From assembly GCA_004802725.1 (NCBI GenBank), contig SGPM01000471.1, positions 1-16,840 of the forward strand: 16,840 bases of DNA. Reading direction: 5' to 3'. The stretch comes from Antrodiella citrinella (Eukaryota; Basidiomycota; Agaricomycetes; Polyporales; Steccherinaceae). Positions within the stretch are counted from its first letter, which is position 1. Each line of letters opens with the position of its first letter. The notes under the pieces are model-generated. The model searched no databases and was not told the origin of the DNA. It saw nothing but the letters and a program-made list of their open reading frames with translations. The position numbers and the translations under genes are program-made. This document shows positions 9,139 through 16,840 of the stretch, one piece after another.

Positions 9139-10235
9139 ATGGCTCGTAACCACAACGACGTCCACGTGCTTCGATCTATTCTCCGCACCCCTCCAACATC
9201 TCCATCCCAGGGAGCTGTGAACAAGGTGTACGCGGACTGGACACCTCAGAGCTCCCTCCCGTACCACGCCGTCTCTACCAGGCAGGTCATGATAAACCGC
9301 CATCGCGACGTCGAGTCTACCTACACTCCTGAGCAATACGACCGCACTCCCATCAAACCCGACCGCGAGGAGACTAGGCGTCTCAAAATGAGAAGGACCA
9401 GCAGTATTCACCTCAGAGACGATTTTGAAGACGAGGAGAGTGTGGTAAGTGTTCACGATGCATATATCGACCTTTTCAGTCCTCTAAAATCTTCACTTTC
9501 CATAGGGAGCTCCCAACACCGAGGACATGTCTCACGCCACTCATGACTTTGGCGTTGATTTTGTCGCGTCTACCATACTCAACGACGCCAACGTTGGCAC
9601 CAATCCTCGTCCGCAAACTCCTCATCCTTCTCGCCGCGCCAGGCTGCCTTCCCTCTTTTCTGAGTCCGATCGCTCTGAAAATGAACTCGACTCTCCGGAT
9701 GCTTACAAGTTTCCTACCTCCACCGACGAAGAGGACCGTGCTGAAGCTTGGGCGAAGTTCAGAGCTGGCAAGAGCTTTGTTCTACCTTCTGCCCTGACTG
9801 CGGTTGCCAATTCTGCCAGCGAAGAGGACGACAAAACCCCGGCGTTTACCGGGCGTGGTATAACATATGCCAAGCAAAATGGTTTGTTCTTCCGCCCAAA
9901 TGTTTGAATACCTGTCTCTAACAACTTTGCGTTATACAGATTCACCTCACTATATGATCCGTCCTCCCAATTCGCCCTCTCCCTACCAGACCACATTCAC
10001 TCTTCCCGACGACTTCGGCGCCTCAGGCTCCCCTTCTCGTTCGCGCTCAACTCCAAAGCATTTCCCTGCGTTCTCGCCCAACGGTGACGAAGTTTCTTCT
10101 GCGGGAAGTTCCAAAGATAACGGAGGACGCATCGTTAGGTCCAGGAAGCGATCCGTTCCTGTCCAGCCCAACGTCTCGTTCTCGAACAGCAGCTTCAGCC
10201 TGAACCTCGACGAAGGCGCTCTTGGAGGGTTCTAG
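9139..10235 (+). CDS. Ser/Thr-Pro-rich, probably disordered protein (325 aa)
   Basis: Three exons: 9139-9444, 9506-9881 and 9940-10235 (TAG). Introns are 9445-9505 (61 nt, GTAAGT...CATAG, phase 0) and 9882-9939 (58 nt, GTTTGT...ACAG, phase 1). The ATG at 9139 has A at -3 and G at +4 and follows a pyrimidine-rich leader. The product starts MARNHNDVHVLRSILRTPP and has many SP/TP sites (TPPTSPS, DRTPIKP, PQTPHPS, NSPSPY, SGSPSRSRSTP). It also has basic patches (ETRRLKMRRTSS, RSRKRS), an acidic charged segment (TSTDEEDRAEAWAKFRAGK), and a Ser/Asn-rich tail ending GALGGF. No catalytic motif, signal peptide or membrane helix is visible. Composition fits a phosphorylated, possibly nuclear regulatory protein; that is inference. 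It is similar in style to the 3163-4900 product, but I cannot show homology. Confidence 0.85.
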
Positions 10236-10812
10236 GACCCTACCCCAAAGCGAATTGCGGTTTGCTTGCAAAATCGACCTGGCCGTAATATCGAGCAATC
10301 GTTTATTGGATTTTCTGTTTGCTGCTTTTCTGTCTCTTTCTTAGTCTCGACGCCCCACGCACTCCTTCATAGCCCTGTTCTCATTCACGCGTTTCGTACA
10401 TTATTGGTTCATTATCCTTTTTCGGTATCCTGTCGTGTTTCCTTTGTTATTCCTGGTTTCTCCATATCTCGCTCACGCCATCTCACGTCCATCTCATAGC
10501 CTTTCCTTACTTTTTCTCTTTGATCATGCTCTCTTTACAGTATTCTAGATCCTACGCGCCCTGTCTCGCCATCCATCCTATCGTCTCCTCGTCTCCTGGA
10601 TCTCTCAATGTCAAATCACTCATTCTGCAGCATCCTCTTGTCTACTTCATCCATCTCATCTATATCCACATCGCATCCTAGCATCATCATTCACCTGCTA
10701 TTTCTTTCAAGTTCTCTTATCTCGTCTCATTTTCTCCGAAGTTCTCGTCGTCGCTCTTGTTTACGCTCTGAAGGAGCATCGTAAAAGTAGGTGTTATATG
10801 GTAGGAGAAGTC
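10236..10812 (+). other. Pyrimidine-rich downstream region, likely 3' UTR
   Basis: This long CT-rich stretch follows the stop of the 9139-10235 gene and runs to an AATAAA motif at 10813-10818. I see no gene in it. The simplest reading is an unusually long 3' UTR of about 580 nt. Alternatively a shorter UTR ends earlier and the rest is spacer. Confidence 0.35.
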
Positions 10813-10818
10813 AATAAA
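10813..10818 (+). terminator. AATAAA polyadenylation-signal-like motif
   Basis: AATAAA at 10813-10818 on the plus strand is the canonical cleavage and polyadenylation hexamer. It lies about 580 bp beyond the stop of the preceding plus-strand gene. Fungal poly(A) signals are loose, so a single hexamer is weak evidence. Confidence 0.3.
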
Positions 10819-10858
10819 AATGTACTATCAGCTGTTCTTCTTTTCCTCTTGTTCTTCG

Positions 10859-10882
10859 GCCACCCTTCGAGTCAAGGGTGGC
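10859..10882. repeat. 9-bp hairpin with 6-nt loop
   Basis: GCCACCCTT at 10859-10867 and AAGGGTGGC at 10874-10882 are perfect reverse complements around the loop CGAGTC. The hairpin starts about 40 bp after the AATAAA motif. Its function is unknown. Confidence 0.5.
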
Positions 10883-12397
10883 GCCCCGATCTCCATACAA
10901 CGAAGACTTTAGACAACAAGTACAAACAAGCTGGTGACGTGTCAGGCTTATCCTCGACCTTTGTGTAACTGAACGATCAATGTGTTTGCAGCCTCCTTTC
11001 TCTCTATGCATTTCCGTCTGATCTTGTATCTAGCTCGTCGCGATGTACTAAGAGCGGGAAGACATTGGCACTGCAAGCGGCCGAGTCTCCATCAAGTTCA
11101 CTGAGTCTTGACTAGCACGGAACTCCGAATCCTCTGCGACTACTTGTTTCTTCTTCATCCCGACATAGCATATACGCTAGGAGCCGTTCTCCTCCTCCTT
11201 TCTGCGTTTACTTCCGCGGCCTTCTGAATCATGTAAGTTTTCTCTTCTGTTTCTGGCTTCCTGCTCTCATACCGCGGCTCTAGCCGGTCCGATTAGATCG
11301 ATCTAATGCTTATTGGACCTGCTGCATTACCTTTGCGTGAAATTGCGTTGGCAGATATATGTTGAAGACAGTTGTCTGCTTTTTCAAGCACGATCTTGTG
11401 TCAGAACCGTGACGCTGAAGAGGCGGCGTGAGAGAGCTTCTTACAGTAAAGTGAGTGCGCTCGATGCATTGACGATCATCACTTCATATCGCATTTCTTC
11501 AGGACAATGTCGAACCTACATAGGCACTATAAACGCTTCGTGGTTCCATGCCTTTGCAGCGTGTTTGCCAGTCGCTCGTTGAGCGCTCGTACAGCTTCTC
11601 CGTTCCTGTCAAACGTCAGCGAGGAATGCAAGTTATAGTTCAAGTAGCTGCGATTTTATATTCGCTTATAAAAGCAACGAGACGTGCTTCTTGACGCAGG
11701 CAGAGTACTGGGATGCACTGTCTCCGCTGTGCGCCGTTGTTCTCGAGTCGCGGTCTGGTACGTCGTGTCAATGTCGCTCACAGCATTATTGATTCTTATC
11801 GGACTATGATTTCCTGGTAGAATCTCGTTTATCCATGTGCTAGTAGATGAACGAACATGCAAAATCTGCCGTGCTATCATAAGCGTGAGACCATCTTCTC
11901 TCACGGACGTTTTACTCACGCGGATGCAGACATAATCGTGTCGTCGTTGAGAAACCTCAGCGAGAAGCACCAGCACATACCAGTAGCTGATTATCCTCGT
12001 CAATGGTGTCAAGCAGCTTGTTTTACAAGGAATCAACGTTCGGACACACTTATGAGAGTACCTGCGTTACTCGGGATTTTGGTCGGATTTACTATGACCT
12101 TCCCTTCTCGAAGAGACATAGGGGTACGTCTCCACTCGCTGCAAAAATTGACACGAGCGCCCTCTATTCAGACCAGAAACGACAACGAGGTGATCGAACT
12201 CAATCTGCATACAAAATTGGACGTATTGCGAACTTAACAACCTCCCCTTTCGCGCACGGAGAGTATATCTGTGCACCGCACCTTCTCTGTACTGAATCCA
12301 TGTATCCACGTTGCTAGGATCTGGTCTTGGGGCGCTGCCCTACTCAGAGCGATGTATCCTGGGAGTGCGTTGGTTCCCTGACACGCGGCGCATAGAA
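10883..12397. other. Intergenic region, no supported gene
   Basis: Open frames of 80-126 codons occur on both strands (for example plus 11857-12237 and minus 12036-11656). They overlap each other, show no recognisable motif, and cannot be extended by plausible introns. A donor-like GTAAGT lies near 11233, which could belong to a 5' UTR intron. A perfect 16-bp palindrome is listed separately. Confidence 0.4.
11292..11307. repeat. Perfect 16-bp palindrome
   Basis: ATTAGATCGATCTAAT reads the same on both strands. It could be a site for a dimeric DNA-binding protein, but about one palindrome this long in several windows of this size is expected by chance. Confidence 0.4.
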
Positions 12398-12403
12398 TAT
12401 ATA
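12398..12403 (+). promoter_or_regulatory. TATA-like box of the coiled-coil gene
   Basis: TATATA at 12398-12403 lies 73 bp before the ATG at 12471 and only 22 bp before the ATG at 12420. The usual 30-bp TATA-to-start distance places transcription start near or after 12420, which favours 12471 as the translation start. Confidence 0.35.
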
Positions 12404-12470
12404 CAAACTCGCTCACTTAATGCCACCTTTCTCCATCGCTACATCTTGTGAAAATCCAGCAACATCCACA

Positions 12471-13383
12471 ATGACGACCGAGTTCTCTAGCAGCTACCTG
12501 GCTTCAACTACTCTACCTTCTAGTGTGGGAGTCTATCCCAGCTTCCCATCTATTGCTGGCTTGGGATTCTACCCCTCTGCCCACTATGATCTATACCCCT
12601 CCCTTCGCTCGCGATTTGAAGGATTAGGTTATGCGGCACGTCACAGCAAGACTCATATCTTTCTTCATACTTACGCAGTTGTCGATATAGCCGTTCATAC
12701 CGGAAGGTAACTTCAAAGTGGAAGAAGCCCGCCTAGATGCCTTGAAGGAATGGGCCAAGAAGAACCAAGCACGCGAGGAGGCGCGGTTGGAGACGGAGGG
12801 AGAGCTTGAAGGGTATATTGTCAAGCAGGCAGAGCACCAGGCCGAATTTTGGGACAAGGCTCTCGTTCTCCTCGAACTTCAGCGCCAGAAGGCCGAGGCA
12901 GAGTTGGTGAAGGCCAGGGACCGCACCCTCGACGAACGTCTCGCGCGCAAGGCTCTCGCTGACGCCGAGCGGGCTGAGCACGAGAGGGACATCACCGCCG
13001 ATTCCCTCACGCGCAAAGCCCAGTCGGAGGCTCTTCGCGCAGCCGCCGAGGTTGAGTTAGTCAAGTGCCAGTACCAGAAGGTCGAGGTTGAGAAGAAGAA
13101 GTTGGATTGGGAGATCTCCCTTGTGGGTGCGATGGTGGAGACGTCCAAGTCGGAGAAGGTGAAATTCGACGCCGAGAGGTTGAAAGCAGATGCCGAGAGG
13201 GCCACGGCGGATGCTGACAAGCTTAGGGTGGAAGCAGAGGCAGCAAAAGTACGCGCTGAGAAGATAAGAGTCGATGCAGAGACAGCAAAGGTGACCGCTG
13301 AGAAGGCCACTGCTGATGCTGAGACGCAGCGTGCCTTTGCTGAGGCGAACTTAGCCAAGGTCAAGGCTCAGACAACGTATTGA
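12471..13383 (+). CDS. Ala/Glu/Lys-rich coiled-coil protein with heptad repeats
   Basis: Exon 1 is 12471-12627 (start MTTEFSSSYLASTT). It is rich in Tyr, Pro and Ser, with YPS-type motifs (YPSFPS, FYPSAHYDLYPS). The main exon runs to TGA at 13381-13383 and encodes over 200 residues that are almost all charged or Ala, predicted helical coiled coil. It ends in nine exact 7-residue units (13171-13359) of pattern xAExxxA, such as DAERLKA, EAEAAKV and DAETAKV. The donor GTTATG at 12628 is clear. The natural acceptor TAG at 12690 (17 nt after CTTAC) restores the wrong frame. Only a weaker AAG acceptor at 12706 (79-nt intron) joins the exons in frame, giving 277 aa. So there is an unusual acceptor, an extra exon I missed, or a frameshift. 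No known enzyme domain is seen; the composition recalls TolA- or LEA-like helical proteins without proving homology. Confidence 0.62.
13171..13359 (+). repeat. Nine tandem 21-bp coding repeats
   Basis: Nine uninterrupted 21-nt units encode nine 7-residue units with Ala at position 2, an acidic residue (Glu, or Asp in the third unit) at position 3 in all of them, and Ala or Val at position 7. DNA identity between units is moderate and changes keep the helix-favouring pattern. This suggests expansion by duplication followed by selection on the protein. Confidence 0.75.
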
Positions 13384-13569
13384 TACAGTACCGTACACTT
13401 CCTCATATCTCATAGCTTCGACAACTTGAAACAATTCGCACTGACATGATTCTCGTTATCTGTGAGTCTGAGGTCCCAGGAAGCTTTTACGAACGTTGAG
13501 GCCTGATGTAGTACATGCATATGTCAACATGATTATACTGAGCATAACAACGACAAACAAATCAACATC

Positions 13570-13956
13570 ATGACCGCCGCGTCTTCAAGTCCCCCCGGGC
13601 CTCGGAGTCCCAGTCCCAGTCCGCCATTCTCAGATTCGCAGCACCAACGTCGACTCCTGAATCTATTGACGAACGAATTAGTCGATCTGGGTCCGCAACG
13701 AACATGGACTAAGTTTCATGTGACTCCGATCATAACGACTCTTTCTCGGCAGACATGGGGTGAATCCTTCATCTTTCGTGTGTTCGGGCACGTATGGGAT
13801 AGAACAATTTTTTCCCTTGATATACAAGGTATGCTTACTTAGTGTCATTGTGACGGATGTGTCCTGATCATTCATTTTTTCGTTCTAATGCTAGGTGTAT
13901 CCTGCCTTTATCGCGTGCAAGCGAGGGACACCAGCCCGAATCATGTTGCCGGATAA
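13570..13956 (+). CDS. Possible 106-aa protein, function unknown
   Basis: Exon 1 is 13570-13828 and exon 2 is 13895-13956 (TAA), joined over a 66-nt intron (GTATGC...GCTAG, with TCTAAT just upstream of the acceptor) in phase 1. The ATG has A at -3. The N-terminus is Pro/Ser-rich (PPGPRSPSPSPPFS). It is followed by a more ordered part, LLNLLTNELVDLGPQRTWTK, then FIFRVFGHVWDRTIFSLDI. The protein ends soon after the intron (RDTSPNHVAG), so it may be complete or a truncated remnant of a longer gene. I do not recognise it. It begins 186 bp after the stop of the coiled-coil gene, on the same strand. Confidence 0.5.
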
Positions 13957-14293
13957 CAGTTCTAGTACGCTGCACGCATAGCCTCTACTTATTGCTCCAG
14001 TGTTGGACTATCTGAATTCTCGTTGACGTGTATAAAAACGTCGGTTTCACTGACACGTCGTTGCTGATCCGGCTGGCCCGCCTGAGTACATGACGCTCCG
14101 ACTCGGAGTCCTTACATCCTTGCACTGGGTACATCGAAGCGAGAGTTGCGGTGCGCTCACATTGACGCAAGACTTGTTCGTTTCGGTCAGTCGGAACTTA
14201 GGAGCACATCACTGTTTGTTGGTCTATTTCGGACATCCGCTTGGAGACTCTTTGGAGGAGGATAAGGGTATTGCATGCATACTTACAGCATGT
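13957..14293. other. Intergenic region with a TATAAAA motif
   Basis: No supported gene is seen. TATAAAA at 14031-14037 is a good core promoter match. A plus-strand frame starting with ATG at 14090 (103 codons, to 14401) lies about 55 bp downstream. That frame overlaps the minus-strand Cys-rich ORF and shows no recognisable domain apart from a hydrophobic run near its end. Confidence 0.3.
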
Positions 14294-14536
14294 TCAGTGC
14301 CGATGGGAGAACGTGCCACACTGATACTGACATACCTTCTTACATTCTTCGTAACATGTGCTGCAGCAGGAATATGTAATTGTGTCTCCGAGTCCCTGTA
14401 ACAGCTTGGCTCCTGTTAAAGATAGAAATCGTGCGTCCTCTTTCAATCTTTCAGAGCCTTTGCTTCGTACATACTCACGCCAATCCACAGGAACATAGAC
14501 AATCATTCTGCATCGACCTGGACTTTTGCATCCCAT
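14294..14536 (-). CDS. Doubtful small Cys-rich ORF
   Basis: From the ATG at 14536 on the minus strand a frame of 80 codons runs to TGA at 14294-14296. An intron-like segment of 66 nt (14478-14413, GTGAGT...ACAG) keeps the frame, so the product would be 58 aa spliced or 80 aa unspliced. The spliced form has eight Cys, clustered as SCCSTCYEEC...C...C. It starts MGCKS, which resembles an acylation motif. No signal peptide is seen, so a classic secreted effector is unlikely. It would be divergent from the lipase, with shared promoter DNA at 14537-14662. Chance cannot be excluded. Confidence 0.25.
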   Translation of the reverse strand: MGCKSPGRCRMIVYVPVDWREYVRSKGSERLKEDARFLSLTGAKLLQGLGDTITYSCCSTCYEECKKVCQYQCGTFSHRH

Positions 14537-14585
14537 GATTGCTTACTCGTGGTCATGGGTTGAGACAACCTTGCTAGTAGCAAGG
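14532..14585. repeat. Two inverted repeats upstream of the lipase gene
   Basis: CCCATGA (14532-14538) pairs with TCATGGG (14553-14559). CCTTGCTA (14569-14576) pairs with TAGCAAGG (14578-14585) around a single G. Both lie between the Cys-rich minus ORF and the lipase upstream exons, 80-130 bp before the ATG at 14663. They could be sites for dimeric regulators. Confidence 0.45.
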
Positions 14586-14629
14586 ATTGCCATGTCGGTG
14601 ACGATTCTTACCCACTATCTATCCTTCAA

Positions 14630-14635
14630 TATATA
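14630..14635 (+). promoter_or_regulatory. TATA-like box upstream of the lipase
   Basis: TATATA at 14630-14635 lies 28 bp before the ATG at 14663. It supports transcription starting near 14660 and so supports the upstream exons being part of the lipase transcript, although the leader would be very short. Confidence 0.35.
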
Positions 14636-14662
14636 GCGCAGAACCGGCTTGTGGAGCTGACG

Positions 14663-15036
14663 ATGTCGCAGGCTTCATGGAACAACGATCTCGACTCGCT
14701 ATCGCCCTCCCCCGGCATTGACAGGCTCGTACGTCAAGATCGCATTGTCACCGTCCCTCTACTAACAGTATGACAGGCAAATTGGTCGCTGGACCCATGG
14801 CCTTCAGAACTAGAGTTCATTCAGCTATATTCAGCGACGCTCTGGAGCGGGCACGACGGGGATCGAGGTCTGGTCAAAAGCAGGACATAGAAGAACGGCA
14901 GAACACCCCAAAGCCGTATCAGCTGTCAATACAGATGTGGGAATATGCAACCGATGAATGGAAGCAAAAATCATATATAATGGCAGACAAAGTAAGTCAG
15001 TACTCCTCATCCCGCTCGCCTACGCTCAGCCTTCAG
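14663..15036 (+). other. Probable N-terminal exons of the lipase, cut off by TGA
   Basis: Exons 14663-14728 and 14777-14872 and a third exon, 14935-14991 (or 14923-14991), read MSQASWNNDLDSLSPSPGID, then ELEFIQLYSATLWSGHDGDR, then MWEYATDEWKQKSYIMADK. The first intron (14729-14776, GTACGT...ACAG) has a CTAAC branch point. The next intron (about 50-62 nt) has a weaker donor, GTCAAA. The third (14992-15036, GTAAGT...TTCAG, 45 nt) opens directly onto TGA at 15037-15039, in frame with the lipase core that starts at 15049. No other acceptor restores the frame with a good donor. Either the lipase starts at 15049 and these exons are a leader or separate transcript, or a nonsense codon interrupts one longer protein. 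Confidence 0.5.
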
Positions 15037-15048
15037 TGACCATACATC

Positions 15049-16670
15049 ATGCCGCCGCTCTCCTTGGGCGTCGCTCGTAGCATTCGACTCGCACATGCCA
15101 AACAGCTTGCGCGTATGCAAGTTCCGCAGCTGAAGGATATGCCGGAGGAAGTACCACCACCGAATATCCTGGGAGATACGTTGGACTGGATTCAAGCAAA
15201 CCCGGGGGCACTTAAAGCCGCGCAGGACTCGCGTGAGTCTCAATCCCCTATGCCGATGGTTATGATGATCCGCCACTCATCTTCCGCTCAGAATGTGCTA
15301 GCGAGTCTCCCGACAAACCGAACTGGGATGCGGTATTCCTCGGTCTAATGGAGAGTTCGGCGATGTATCTGCGGTAAGGTGCTGACTGTGATAAACAACC
15401 TCAGACTAGCTGACAACATATTCTATTGCAGTAAACCGGACGAGATGATCAAAGCAATAGTTGCTGCTCGAAATAACGACCTTGACACCGCAATGAAGCA
15501 TCTGGAGCTTGCCCAAGAGGACGTCAACTCTGTCGTAAGTCGCTGGTTCGACTCTGTGTGAAGACGTCATTCATCCGTGGATGCTTAGGCTGCGGCCTTA
15601 GGTTGCACCTTTATTCAGCTCTGTGGTAAGACCCATCCATGTTGAAACTTCTCAGAGGTTGACCGGGTGTGGCTTGCTAGATTTCTCTACGCAAGGCCCC
15701 CATGACACCGTGCTTCACAGTGGCGCATATTGTGGTCTTTTCATCAGCAATTCTACATCGAACCCCTGGGCGGGCATCGCTTTCAAGGTCAGTTTTTTCT
15801 ACCAATACGCTGCATTCCTGGCTGAATACGTCGTTCTATGATCAGGGAAGCAACAGTATTAGAGACGCTATAACCGACCTTGACTGGGATCCAATCGCGC
15901 CGTTAAGTCCTGGTGTTGCATTCGATGCACCGGTCCATAAGGGCTTCTACTATGGCCTTTTTGGTCTATTCGATGGCGACGATGACTACCAAATTCCCTT
16001 CGGTATGTAATGCGTCTTTGGCGATCTCGTGAACGTGTGACGTATGCGTGCGGACGGTCTCTCAATCTTTCAGATTTGCTCGTGAAACAACTGGCTCTTA
16101 GTTATGATAGCCCCGCAAGACTTCATTTCACGGTTAGTATATGATTAATTTAGATCATTGAATGGACTCTCCTCATCTCTTTCTCTCATCAGGGGCACTC
16201 CCTTGGCGGGGCATTCTGCACCCTGACCTACGGAGAGTTCCTACGCCTTCAAGCCGAAACACCGTTCAATAACTTCAATTTCGGCGACATGTACAGTTTG
16301 GCTGCTCCGCGCGTGTGTTTGGAGCCCTTCGCGGATGAGGTGAATCTTCGCACCCAATCCGGCGGTGGCAAATATCTGTTCCGCGTTGTGAACCGCGACG
16401 ACCCGGTGCCCACGATACCCCCGCGGACGGAGTCTCAGGTTGTAGATTACCCCTTCATCCATGTCGGCGGTGCTTGGGAGCTCACAGATGCCGGAGCTGA
16501 GAAGATGGCGGACGAACCGCCCCCCGCGACCCCGCAAACTGTCCTCGAGCTAATCTTCAATGTCAAACATCACCGTATGTAATGTGGTTGTCACGTCCGG
16601 TCTCGTGCTGACATGTCGTATAGAATTGGCCGATTACTACGCCAGCTGGCAACAAACGCAGCATTCTTAG
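15049..16670 (+). CDS. Class 3 lipase (Lipase_3, alpha/beta-hydrolase)
   Basis: Nine exons keep one frame: 15049-15232, 15292-15373, 15432-15534, 15589-15625, 15681-15787, 15846-16002, 16074-16132, 16193-16574 and 16624-16670 (TAG). The eight introns are 49-71 nt, all GT-AG. The 385-aa product would hydrolyse ester bonds of acylglycerols. The nucleophile elbow GHSLGG places the catalytic Ser at residue 246. VNRDDPVPTIPP supplies Asp at about 313, and YPFIHVGGAW supplies His at about 333. The spacing matches fungal lipases of the Rhizomucor type. Upstream, AGIAFKGS matches the family's F-(R/K)-G-(T/S) strand, and VHKGFYYGLF is also typical. No signal peptide is seen at this start, so an intracellular or non-classical enzyme is suggested. 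The start at 15049 is the first ATG after an in-frame TGA. The C-terminus may be truncated by the TAG (see the next entry). Confidence 0.88.
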
Positions 16671-16840
16671 TTTTTCGAAGTAGACACTGATGGGCTGTAT
16701 TGCGATGTCGCCTGTACGAATTCACATGCTGAGAAGTTCATTCCTGAAGGGTGGCATGAACGTGATCGGATATTGCCGAACCGACTCCGCCTGCCTGTTG
16801 CGCCGAGAGCGTTTGATCGACTGCCCACGGCGCGTCTCTT
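16671..16840 (+). other. Open continuation of the lipase frame past its TAG
   Basis: After TAG at 16668-16670 the same frame stays open for 56 codons to the window edge. It reads with protein-like composition: EVDTDGLYCDVAC, SHAEKFIPEGWHERDRILPN, then RLPVAPRAFDRLPTARL. It looks like a genuine C-terminal extension rather than UTR. No intron that removes the TAG keeps the frame: splicing from 16575 to an acceptor at 16670 shifts frame into a stop. It is either the remains of a longer C-terminus lost by nonsense mutation, a readthrough extension, or a chance ORF. Confidence 0.45.

Noticed and set aside
11656..12237. Overlapping 126-codon ORFs on both strands
   Set aside because: They are antisense to each other, lack recognisable motifs, and no intron extends either one.
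12879..13364. 161-codon Ser/Ala-rich antisense ORF
   Set aside because: It is a mirror of the heptad repeats on the plus strand; its repeats simply reflect the 21-bp unit.
14090..14401. Plus-strand ORF of 103 codons downstream of TATAAAA
   Set aside because: No domain or splice support, it overlaps the minus-strand Cys-rich ORF, and the TATA match alone is weak.

Overview
This window looks like nuclear DNA of a filamentous basidiomycete (Agaricomycetes). The evidence is many short GT-AG introns of 48-71 nt with CTNAC-like branch points, small exons, pyrimidine-rich leaders, a class 3 lipase cut by eight introns, and two genes of the DUF7330 type that is typical of mushroom-forming fungi. All splice models were worked out by hand from frame continuity and splice motifs. 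There are no rRNA genes, bacterial operons, CRISPR arrays or intact transposons, and I saw no clear tRNA gene.

Layout. Positions 1-2316 are mostly non-coding, with an AT-rich first 200 bp and a weak tRNA-like box B. Positions 2317-2926 (-) hold a possible four-exon small gene, divergent from the next one. Positions 3163-4900 (+) encode a 559-aa acidic, Ser/Pro-rich, probably disordered protein. Its downstream region (4901-5713) contains a diverged direct duplication and a perfect 10-bp hairpin. Positions 5714-6535 (-) encode an intact three-exon DUF7330-like protein (234 aa). Positions 7106-7903 (-) hold a second, diverged copy with the same intron positions and phases but a one-base frameshift in a C7 run. 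Positions 9139-10235 (+) encode a second Ser/Thr-Pro-rich, probably disordered protein (325 aa). Positions 10236-12470 are largely non-coding. Positions 12471-13383 (+) encode an Ala/Glu/Lys-rich coiled-coil protein ending in nine 7-residue repeats; its first splice junction is hard to resolve. Positions 13570-13956 (+) may encode a 106-aa protein. Positions 14663-16840 (+) hold a class 3 (alpha/beta-hydrolase) lipase with the full Ser-Asp-His triad.

The most notable observations concern gene integrity. The lipase reading frame runs, in a single frame, from upstream exons, through a TGA at 15037-15039, through the catalytic core, through a TAG at 16668-16670, and on to the window edge. One DUF7330 copy is frameshifted while its neighbour is intact. 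So two of the recognisable gene families here show signs of decay, haplotype-specific null alleles or assembly error. The genes do not form an obvious pathway or cluster. I found no convincing new multi-gene system; the best candidates for new biology are the unrecognised disordered and repeat proteins and the in-frame duplicated segment at 5070-5385.
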